Notes under the pieces: model-generated
Told to the model about the DNA's origin: nothing
Databases searched by the model: none
Seen by the model: the letters and a program-made list of their open reading frames with translations, nothing else
Part shown: positions 41,023 through 48,154 of the stretch, piece by piece
Position numbering within the stretch: the first letter of the stretch is position 1
Layout of the letters: every line of letters starts with the position of its first letter
Origin: Saccharothrix violaceirubra
Lineage (GTDB): Bacteria; Actinomycetota; Actinomycetes; Mycobacteriales; Pseudonocardiaceae
Length of the DNA: 64,000 nt
Assembly (NCBI RefSeq): GCF_014203755.1
Contig: NZ_JACHJS010000001.1
Span: 4,836,001 to 4,900,000 of the forward strand
Direction of reading: 5' to 3'
Position numbers and translations under genes: made by a program

Positions 41023-42186
41023 TCAATAGGAGCGCGGCAACCGCAGGGTGTGCCGGGCCACGAAGTTCAGGATCATTTCCCGGCTGACCGGGGCGATTCG
41101 GGCCAACCGGGACGCGGCGAGCATGGCCCCCAGTCCGTACTCCGTCGCGAGACCGTTGCCACCGTGCACCTGGATCGCCTGGTCGACCGCGGCCACCACC
41201 GCCTCACCCGCCGCGTACTTGGCCATGTCGGCCGCTTCGCCCGCAGCCCGGTCCGCGCCGGCGTCGTAGAGCGCCGCGGCCTTCTGGGTCATCACCCGGG
41301 CGAGTTCGACCTGGATCGCGCAGTGCGCGAGCGGGTGCGCGATCCCCTGGTGCGCGCCGATCGGCGTGTCCCAGACGGATCTGGTCCGGGCGTACTCGGC
41401 GGCCTGGTCGAGTGCGCGTCGGGCCATCCCGGTCGCGTAGGACGCGGCCATGATCCGTTCCGGGTTCAGGCCCGCGAACAACTGCGCGAGGCCGCCGTCC
41501 TCGGCACCCACGAGGGCGTCGGCGGGGAGGCGGACGTCGTCGAGGAAGCAGGAGAACTGCTTCTCCGGCGACACCACCTCCATCGGGATGTGCCGGTACG
41601 CGAAGCCGGGCGCGTCGGTCGGGACGACGAGCAGGGAGAGTCGTCGTCGGGAGCCGACCGCGTGCCCGGCGTGCGCGGCCACGACGAGCACGGCCCGGGC
41701 CTCGTCCACGCCCGAGATGTACTGCTTGGCACCGGACAGGACCCAGCCGTCGCCGTCGCGGCGCACGGTCGTGGCCAGCCGGTGCGTGTTGGACCCGGCG
41801 TCGGCCTCGGTGATCGCGAACGCCATCCGCACGCTCCCGTCGGCGAACCCCGGCAGCCAGCGGTCCTTCTGCGCGGGCGTGCCGAACCGGGCGAACAGCG
41901 TGCCGCAGATCGCCGGCGAGACGAGCATGAGCAGCAGCGGACACCCGCCGGCGGCCAGTTCCTCGCACACGGCGGCCAGGTCGCCGATCCCGCCGCCGCC
42001 ACCGCCGTACTCGGCGGGCACGGCCACGCCGAGGTAGCCCAGCGCACCCGCCCGCCGCCACAGCTCGTCGGTCTTCTCCCCCGCCCTGGCCTTGGCGACG
42101 AAGTACTCCGGCCCGTACTCGGCGGCCAGGTCGCGCACGGCGGCACGCAGCGCGCGGCGTTCCTCGCTCTCCACGAACCCGGTCAT
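41023..42186 (-). CDS. Acyl-CoA dehydrogenase (citronellyl/branched acyl-CoA type by context)
   Basis: This is a 387-residue FAD-dependent acyl-CoA dehydrogenase. Family signatures are MAFAITEADAGSN (FAD-binding), QFSCFLDDVRLPADALVG, and AIQVHGGNGLATEYGL near the C-terminus. The catalytic-base region GGNG is present, though the exact Glu cannot be placed without structure. The ATG overlaps the carboxylase alpha stop (ATGA), so it is the last gene in the operon. In Pseudomonas, AtuD plays this role beside geranyl-CoA carboxylase, oxidising citronellyl-CoA; the same substrate class is inferred here. Confidence 0.87.
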   Translation of the reverse strand: MTGFVESEERRALRAAVRDLAAEYGPEYFVAKARAGEKTDELWRRAGALGYLGVAVPAEYGGGGGGIGDLAAVCEELAAGGCPLLLMLVSPAICGTLFARFGTPAQKDRWLPGFADGSVRMAFAITEADAGSNTHRLATTVRRDGDGWVLSGAKQYISGVDEARAVLVVAAHAGHAVGSRRRLSLLVVPTDAPGFAYRHIPMEVVSPEKQFSCFLDDVRLPADALVGAEDGGLAQLFAGLNPERIMAASYATGMARRALDQAAEYARTRSVWDTPIGAHQGIAHPLAHCAIQVELARVMTQKAAALYDAGADRAAGEAADMAKYAAGEAVVAAVDQAIQVHGGNGLATEYGLGAMLAASRLARIAPVSREMILNFVARHTLRLPRSY

Positions 42187-44066
42187 GTCCGCGCACCTCC
42201 GGCGGCCAGCACCACGAGCACGTCGCCCGCGCCGACCTGGTGCCCGGCCGCCACGCGCACCTCGACGACCGTGCCGGCCGCGCCCGCGAGCACGCGGTGC
42301 TCCAGCTTCATCGCCTCCAGCACGAGCAGTTCCGCGCCCGCCGCCACCCGCTGTCCGGGTGCGACGGCCACGCGCACGACCGTGCCCGGCAGCGGCGCCG
42401 TGGCCGCGCCCTCGGCGAGGTCCGGTGTGGGCAGGGGAAAGCGCGGCACGACGCGCAGCGTCACGGACCCCACCTCGACCCGGTCGCCGTGGAAGGCGAC
42501 CGGAAATCGGGTCCGGACCCCGTCGCGTTCCAGCACGACCTCGTCGGGCGCCGTGCACACAACGTTGACTTCAACGTTTGTCGTGACACCTGTTCGGCCG
42601 AATCCGTACTCCACCGCGACGATCTCGCCGTCCCGGTCGAACACCGCTTTCTGCGGCTGCGACGGGAGATTGCGCCAGGCGGGAGGCGTCGGGGCGTGCC
42701 GACCGACCCGGCCGCGCTCGGCTGCGGCCAGGGCGGCGGCGAGCGCGTAAGGCCGCGGATCGACTTCCGGGGGCGTCACGAGGTCGTGTTCGGCGAGGAA
42801 TCCGGTGTGCGTGGCACCCCGGCCGAATTCGGGATGCCGAAGCGTCCGCACGAGCAGATCGCGGTTCGTGACGAGCCCGTGGATGTCGGCACGGGCCAAC
42901 GCGGTGGCAAGCTTGCGCACCGCCGACGCCCGATCCGGTCCCCACGCCACGACTTTCGCCAGCAGCGGGTCGTAATGCACACCCACGACACTGCCGTCCT
43001 CGACGCCGCTGTCGACGCGCACGTCCCCCGGAATCCGGAAACGGTGCAACGTCCCACTCGACGGTCGCCAGTCGTGCGCGGGGTCTTCCGCGCACAGGCG
43101 TGCCTCCACGGCGTGCCCACGCGGCGCAGGCGGTTCTTCGGGCAGCCGCGCGCCCTCGGCGACCGCGAGCTGCCACGCCACGAGATCCAGCCCGTACACC
43201 AGTTCCGTCACCGGGTGCTCGACCTGGAGCCGCGTGTTGACCTCCAGGAACCGGAAGTCGTCGGCGAGCAGGAACTCGACGGTGCCCACGCCCACGTAGC
43301 CGACCGCACGGGCCGCCGACACCGCCGCCGCGCACAGCCACGACCGCGACTCCGGCGACACGGCCGGGCTCGGCGTCTCCTCCACGATCTTCTGGTGGCG
43401 TCGCTGGATCGAGCACTCCCGCTCGCCCAACGCCCACACCGTGCCGAACGCGTCGGCGAGGATCTGCACCTCGACGTGCCGCGCGTTCTCCAGCAACGGT
43501 TCGCAGAACACCGTGCCGTCACCGAAAGCGGACGCCGCCTCACGTCCGGCCGACGCCACCGCCGCGGCCAGGTCCGCCGCCGAGCGCACGATCCGCAGGC
43601 CGCGCCCGCCGCCGCCCGCGTCGGCCTTGACCAGCACCGGGAACTCCGTCACGGACGCCAGGTCGAGGTCGGGCAGCACGGGCACGCCCGCGTCGCGCAT
43701 CAGCCGCTTCGCCGCGGTCTTCGACCCCAGCGCCGCGATGGTGTCCGGGTCCGGACCCACCCAGGTGAGACCGGCTTCGCGCACGGCACGGGCGAAACCG
43801 GCGTGCTCCGCCAGGAACCCGTAGCCGGGATGCACGGCGTCGGCACCGCTCGCCAGTGCCGCCGAGACCAGCAGGTCCGCCCGCAGGTACGTGTCGGCGG
43901 GCGCGGCACCGGGCAGGAGCACGGCCGCGTCGGCCTCGCGCACGTGCGGCGCGTCGGCGTCCGGATCGGAGCACACCGCGACCGGTGACACGCCCAGATC
44001 GCGACAGGTCCGGATGATCCGACGGGCGATCTCGCCCCGATTGGCCACGAGCAGTCGACCGATCAC
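42183..44066 (-). CDS. Acyl-CoA carboxylase alpha subunit (biotin carboxylase-BCCP)
   Basis: This is a 627-residue biotin-dependent carboxylase subunit. Biotin carboxylase N-domain: LLVANRGEIARRIIRTCRDLG. ATP-grasp: KADAGGGGRGLRIV, EPLLENARHVEVQILAD, RECSIQRRHQKIVEE and FLEVNTRLQVEHPVTE. The C-terminal biotin carboxyl carrier domain has EAMKLEHRV with biotinylated K587. GAGGAGG precedes GTG 44066. It partners the carboxyltransferase encoded 9 bp upstream. The AtuA-like gene in the operon suggests a geranyl- or related branched enoyl-CoA substrate rather than acetyl/propionyl-CoA. Confidence 0.9.
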   Translation of the reverse strand: MIGRLLVANRGEIARRIIRTCRDLGVSPVAVCSDPDADAPHVREADAAVLLPGAAPADTYLRADLLVSAALASGADAVHPGYGFLAEHAGFARAVREAGLTWVGPDPDTIAALGSKTAAKRLMRDAGVPVLPDLDLASVTEFPVLVKADAGGGGRGLRIVRSAADLAAAVASAGREAASAFGDGTVFCEPLLENARHVEVQILADAFGTVWALGERECSIQRRHQKIVEETPSPAVSPESRSWLCAAAVSAARAVGYVGVGTVEFLLADDFRFLEVNTRLQVEHPVTELVYGLDLVAWQLAVAEGARLPEEPPAPRGHAVEARLCAEDPAHDWRPSSGTLHRFRIPGDVRVDSGVEDGSVVGVHYDPLLAKVVAWGPDRASAVRKLATALARADIHGLVTNRDLLVRTLRHPEFGRGATHTGFLAEHDLVTPPEVDPRPYALAAALAAAERGRVGRHAPTPPAWRNLPSQPQKAVFDRDGEIVAVEYGFGRTGVTTNVEVNVVCTAPDEVVLERDGVRTRFPVAFHGDRVEVGSVTLRVVPRFPLPTPDLAEGAATAPLPGTVVRVAVAPGQRVAAGAELLVLEAMKLEHRVLAGAAGTVVEVRVAAGHQVGAGDVLVVLAAGGART

Positions 44067-44075
44067 GTGCCCTCC

Positions 44076-45692
44076 TCACATCCGGAACACCCCGTACCCG
44101 TCGGCGCCGCGCACAGGTCCACTGTGGACGGCCGCGAGGCACGTCCCCAGCACGGCACGCGTGTCACGCGGGTCGATGACACCGTCGTCGTACAGCCGAC
44201 CGGACAGGAACTCGGCGACCGACTCGCGCACCACCCGCGTGGAAACCTCGTGGCGCAGGCCGGCGTCCCGCTCCTCGTCGTACTCCCGACCCTTCGCCGC
44301 GGCGGCCTGACGGGCCACGATGGACAGCACGCCCGCGAGCTGGTCCGGTCCCATGACCGCCGACCGGGCGTTGGGCCAGCTGAACAGGAATCGCGGCTCG
44401 AAGGCCCGGCCGCACATGCCGTAGTTGCCCGCGCCGTAGGACGCGCCCAGCACGACAGTCAGGTGCGGCACCTGGCTGTTGGCCACCGCATTGATCATCA
44501 GAGCGCCGTGCTTGACGATCCCGGCCTGCTCGTAGCGCGTGCCCACCATGTAGCCGGTCGTGTTCTGGAAGAACAGCAACGGCACGTCGGCACGGTTGGC
44601 CAACTGGATGAACTGGGCCGCTTTCTGCGCTTCGGCGCTGAACAACACACCCCGCGCGTTGGCCAGCACGCCGACGGGATAGCCGTACAGGTCGGCCCAA
44701 CCGGTCACCAGGCTCGTGCCGTAATCAGGTTTGAACTCGTCGAACCGCGAGCCGTCCACGATCCGGGCCAGCACTTCGCGCGGGTCGAACGGGACGCGGG
44801 CGTCGGCCGGGACCAGTCCGAGCAGCTCCTCGGCGTCGTACCGGGGCTCGTCGACGGGTCCGGGCTCGGCCCCGAGGCGACGCCGGCCGAGACGGGCCAC
44901 CACGCGGCGCACCGACCGGATCGCGTCGACCTCGTCGCGGGCCACGAAGTCCGCCAGGCCGGACGTGGTGCCGTGCATGCGGGCGCCGCCCAGCGACTCG
45001 TCGTCGGCCCGCTCGCCGGTGGCCATGCGCACCAGCGGCGGCCCGCCGAGGAACACCTTCGCCCGGTCCTCGACCATGACCACGTAATCGGACAGGCCGG
45101 GCACGTAGGCGCCGCCCGCCGTGGCGTTGCCGAACACCGCCGCGATCGTGGGCACCCCGGCGGCGGACAGCCGGGTCAGGTCGCGGAACGCCCGACCGCC
45201 GGGGACGAAGATCTCGCCCTGGTCGGCCAGGTCCGCGCCGCCGGACTCGACGAGCGCGATCAGCGGGAGCCGGTTGGCCAGCGCGATGTCGTCGGCGCGC
45301 AAGGTCTTGCGCAGAGACCACGGATTGCTCGCACCACCGCGCACGGTCGGATCGTGCGCCACGACCACGCAATCGACACCCTCGACCACGGCGATCCCGG
45401 TGACGACGCTCGCGCCTACCGGGTACGCCGTGCCCCAGGCGGCCAACGGCGACAGTTCCAGGAACGGGGCGCCCTCGTCGACGAGCAGCTCGATCCGCTC
45501 GCGGGCCAGGAGCTTGCCCCGCGCGTGGTGCCGCGCCACGTACTCGGGGCCGCCACCGGCGAGCGCCTCGGCGTGCGCGCGGTCGATCTCCGCGATGCGC
45601 GCCAGCAGTGCCGCGCGGTTGGCCGCGAAGTCGGCGGCCGTCGGGTCCAGCGCCGACCGCAGGGTCCCGGATAAGTCCGCTGTGGACGTCAC
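44076..45692 (-). CDS. Acyl-CoA carboxylase carboxyltransferase (beta) subunit
   Basis: This is a 538-residue carboxyltransferase of the crotonase-like fold (MCCB/AtuC type). ARHHARGKLLARERIELL opens the N-domain. FGNATAGGAYVPGLSDYVVMV is the first acyl-CoA/oxyanion region. LFFQNTTGYMVGTRYEQAGIVKHGA and SYGAGNYGMCGRAFEPRFLFSWP are strongly conserved in methylcrotonyl- and geranyl-CoA carboxylases. With the alpha subunit it carboxylates a gamma-methyl enoyl-CoA. The GTG start overlaps the small upstream gene (GTGA). Confidence 0.9.
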   Translation of the reverse strand: MTSTADLSGTLRSALDPTAADFAANRAALLARIAEIDRAHAEALAGGGPEYVARHHARGKLLARERIELLVDEGAPFLELSPLAAWGTAYPVGASVVTGIAVVEGVDCVVVAHDPTVRGGASNPWSLRKTLRADDIALANRLPLIALVESGGADLADQGEIFVPGGRAFRDLTRLSAAGVPTIAAVFGNATAGGAYVPGLSDYVVMVEDRAKVFLGGPPLVRMATGERADDESLGGARMHGTTSGLADFVARDEVDAIRSVRRVVARLGRRRLGAEPGPVDEPRYDAEELLGLVPADARVPFDPREVLARIVDGSRFDEFKPDYGTSLVTGWADLYGYPVGVLANARGVLFSAEAQKAAQFIQLANRADVPLLFFQNTTGYMVGTRYEQAGIVKHGALMINAVANSQVPHLTVVLGASYGAGNYGMCGRAFEPRFLFSWPNARSAVMGPDQLAGVLSIVARQAAAAKGREYDEERDAGLRHEVSTRVVRESVAEFLSGRLYDDGVIDPRDTRAVLGTCLAAVHSGPVRGADGYGVFRM

Positions 45693-46009
45693 AGCAACAC
45701 GTCCGGGATCTCCATGTGCCGCGACCGCAGCCACTCCCCCAGCGCCTTGCCCTGCGGGTCGTGCCGGGTGGACGCCATGGAGCCGGCGTCGAGCAGGCCG
45801 TGCAGCACGAAGTTCAGCGCGCGCAGGTTCGGCAGCTCGTACCGGGTGACGACGCCGGACTCGGGCAGCAACTCCTTGATCCGCGCCGTGGTCAGCTCCC
45901 GCGACAGCCACCGGTACCGGGCGTCGGTGCGCACCCACACGCCGATGTTGACGTCGCCGCCCTTGTCGCCCGAGCGCGCGCCCATGATCGTGCCCAGTGG
46001 AACCCTCAT
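45689..46009 (-). CDS. Small AtuA-type C-terminal-like domain protein
   Basis: This is a 106-residue stand-alone protein. MGARSGDKGGDVNIGVWVR and NLRALNFVLHGLLDAG match the small ferredoxin-like domain usually found C-terminal to AtuA/DUF1446 proteins or encoded separately beside them. It overlaps the AtuA-like gene by ATGA and the carboxyltransferase by GTGA, so it is made in step with both. Biochemical role unknown; it is presumed to form a complex with the larger AtuA-like protein. Confidence 0.82.
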   Translation of the reverse strand: MRVPLGTIMGARSGDKGGDVNIGVWVRTDARYRWLSRELTTARIKELLPESGVVTRYELPNLRALNFVLHGLLDAGSMASTRHDPQGKALGEWLRSRHMEIPDVLL

Positions 46010-47250
46010 ACGTCGACCACCTCCCCGTTCGGCAGCACGGCCTGGTGCCGGACCTCGTCGCGCAACACGTACGCGGCCCGGAAGATCCCGAACGGCGACC
46101 CGTCGCCGGGCGGTCCGGTGATGTGGAAGCCGGGGTAGGAGCTGAGCGCCAGCTCGACCCCGGCCCGGGAGAAGGCCTTGGCGCGCTTGGGGTCCATGGT
46201 CCGGATCACGGCGTGCAGCAGCGCGCTCGCCGCCTCCTGCGAGTCGGCGTCGACGTGGTCGGTGCGGGCCAGCGTCCAGCTCAGGTCGGTGCGGCCGACG
46301 AGGTCTTCCAGCTGACGCCGGGCGAGCGCGGCCTTGGCCTCGATGTCGAGTCCGCACAGGACGAACGTGATCGAGTTCCGGAAACCGCCCAGGGAGTTGA
46401 GGGCCACCTTCAGCTCCTCGGGCGGCGGCGAACCCTTGACGCCGGAGATCCGCACGCCGCGCGGGTCCGCGTCGAGGCGGATCGTGTCGAAGTGGCTCAC
46501 CACGTCCGGGCCGGGGTAGGCGGGATCGCCGATCTCGTACAGGATCTGGGCGGTGACCGTGTCGATCGTGACCGCGCCACCGGTGTCCTCGTGCTTGGTG
46601 ATCAGGGCCGAGCCGTCCTCGTGCACCTCGGCGATCGGGAAGCCGGGCGGGGTCGAGAGGTCGAGTTCGGTGAAGAACGCGTAGTTGCCGCCGGTGGCCT
46701 GGGTGCCGCACTCCAGCACGTGGCCGGCGACCGTGGCGCCCGCCAGCCGGTCCCAGTCCTCGCGGCCCCACCCGTGGTGCGCGGCGGCCGGTCCGACGAC
46801 CAGCGACGCGTCGGTGACCCGGCCGGTGACCACGACGTCGGCGCCCGCGCGCAGGCACTCGGCGATGCCCCAGGCGCCCAGGTAGGCGTTGGCGGTCAGC
46901 GGGTCGGGAAAGCGCGAACGCAGGTCGTCCCCGGTCACGTAGCCGACCTTGGCGCCGAGCCCGAGCCGGTCGACGGCTTCGGCCAGGCCCCGGGGATTCG
47001 TGCCGCCCGCGTTGGAGACGATCTTGACGCCGCGTTCGAGGGCGAGGCCGAGGCAGTTCTCCATCTGCCGCACGAACGTGCGGGCGTAGCCTTGGGTCGG
47101 GTCCTCGAGCCGGTCCCGGCCCAGGATCAGCATGGTCAGCTCGGCGAGGTAGTCGCCGGTGAGCACGTCCAGTTCGCCGCCCTCCAGCATCTCGCGCACC
47201 GCCGTGAAGCGGTCGCCGTAGAAACCGGACGCGTTGCCGATGCGGATCAC
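46006..47250 (-). CDS. AtuA-family (DUF1446) acyclic terpene utilisation protein
   Basis: This is a 414-residue protein of the AtuA/DUF1446 family. RIGNASGFYGDRFTAVREML, DYLAELTMLIL, IVSNAGGTNPRGLAEAV, VVTGRVTDASLVVGPA and ATGGNYAFF are characteristic. The Pseudomonas member is needed for growth on citronellol/geraniol, but its reaction is not established. GGGAGGGAG precedes the GTG at 47250, marking the first gene of a five-gene operon ending at 41023. Four of the five junctions are within 9 bp. Confidence 0.88.
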   Translation of the reverse strand: MIRIGNASGFYGDRFTAVREMLEGGELDVLTGDYLAELTMLILGRDRLEDPTQGYARTFVRQMENCLGLALERGVKIVSNAGGTNPRGLAEAVDRLGLGAKVGYVTGDDLRSRFPDPLTANAYLGAWGIAECLRAGADVVVTGRVTDASLVVGPAAAHHGWGREDWDRLAGATVAGHVLECGTQATGGNYAFFTELDLSTPPGFPIAEVHEDGSALITKHEDTGGAVTIDTVTAQILYEIGDPAYPGPDVVSHFDTIRLDADPRGVRISGVKGSPPPEELKVALNSLGGFRNSITFVLCGLDIEAKAALARRQLEDLVGRTDLSWTLARTDHVDADSQEAASALLHAVIRTMDPKRAKAFSRAGVELALSSYPGFHITGPPGDGSPFGIFRAAYVLRDEVRHQAVLPNGEVVDV

Positions 47251-47425
47251 CGTGCTCCCTCCCGCCCCGGTCCAGGCGGACCGGCGGACACCCGTCGCGC
47301 GACGTGGGTCCATTTTCGGCCTATGCGTCGACTCCGGCGAGACGGCCGGCGAAATCGGGTACGAAATCGGTGCCGAAAGAGGGAATCGGGCCGCCCGCTC
47401 CCCCGGCGCGGGCGGCCCGCGGGCC

Positions 47426-47815
47426 CTACCAGCCGCCCTGGGCCATGGTCTGGAACCGCCAGTCGCCGTCGACCTTGATCAGGATGTCGGCGTACCTGGT
47501 CTCGACGGAGTCGTCGCCGAACGTGAAGACCGCGTCGGTGAAGACCACCACGAGGTTCGCGTTGACGAAGACCGGCGTGCGCTCGGACTCCATCGTCCCG
47601 GAGCCCGCCAGCGCCTTGCCCATCTCGACCAGGAACCGCTCCCGGTCCCAGATCCGCGCGGAGCCGTCGGTCACCGCGTTCACCGGGAAGTAGGACAGGT
47701 CGGCCAACGCCTCGACGTCCTTGGCCACCGCGAGGGCGTCCCACCGCCCGAACCAGTCGAGCACGCTGTGGATCTCTTCTTCGGTCGCCTGATAACCCCG
47801 CGTCATGTCGTACAT
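47426..47815 (-). CDS. SnoaL/NTF2-like small protein
   Basis: This is a 129-residue alpha+beta-cone (NTF2-like, SnoaL_3-type) protein. VLDWFGRWDALAVAKDVEALADLSYFPVNAV and TRYADILIKVDGDWRFQTMAQGGW give the helix-then-sheet pattern with a final Trp/Gly. Members include ketosteroid-isomerase-like enzymes and non-enzymatic binding proteins; no catalytic set is recognisable. ATG 47815 lies 1 bp after an inverted repeat and lacks a Shine-Dalgarno; ATG 47806 is an alternative. It is transcribed toward the terpene operon but separated from it by 175 bp. Confidence 0.75.
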   Translation of the reverse strand: MYDMTRGYQATEEEIHSVLDWFGRWDALAVAKDVEALADLSYFPVNAVTDGSARIWDRERFLVEMGKALAGSGTMESERTPVFVNANLVVVFTDAVFTFGDDSVETRYADILIKVDGDWRFQTMAQGGW

Positions 47816-47816
47816 G

Positions 47817-47832
47817 GTACGGTACGCCGTAC
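47817..47832. promoter_or_regulatory. GTACGG-N4-CCGTAC inverted repeat at the SnoaL-like gene start
   Basis: A perfect 6-bp inverted repeat (GTACGGTACGCCGTAC on the plus strand) ends 1 bp before the ATG at 47815. This is the place and form expected of a TetR-type operator overlapping a leaderless promoter. No tetR gene is present nearby. Confidence 0.45.
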
Positions 47833-48154
47833 GGCACTCGCCACCGCGATGCGCCGTGACACCGGTCACCAACGGACGAGGACGTGTTTGAGCCACCGCA
47901 CACGCGACTTCGACACCGAACCGGCCGTCGGGTGCGGTGTACGGCACGAGTGGGTGTGATGCGGCGTGCCGGACCATCGGAAGGATCACCGCCCGACGCC
48001 GCCGTCACCGCCAGGCACCCGCCCACCGGCGGGCCGACCGGCTCGTCCCGCGACACGACCGCGACACCGGCCGACCACGACGGCCGTCCCCGGCCCACCG
48101 ATCCAGGCCCTCCGGTGGCCGTCGTCAGGCAGCACCCACCGGCCCGACCTCGCC
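47833..48154. other. Gene-free region, 322 bp
   Basis: No supported gene, repeat or strong hairpin is seen between the SnoaL-like start and the radical SAM stop. Plus-strand open frames here have no actinobacterial codon pattern. Confidence 0.5.
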
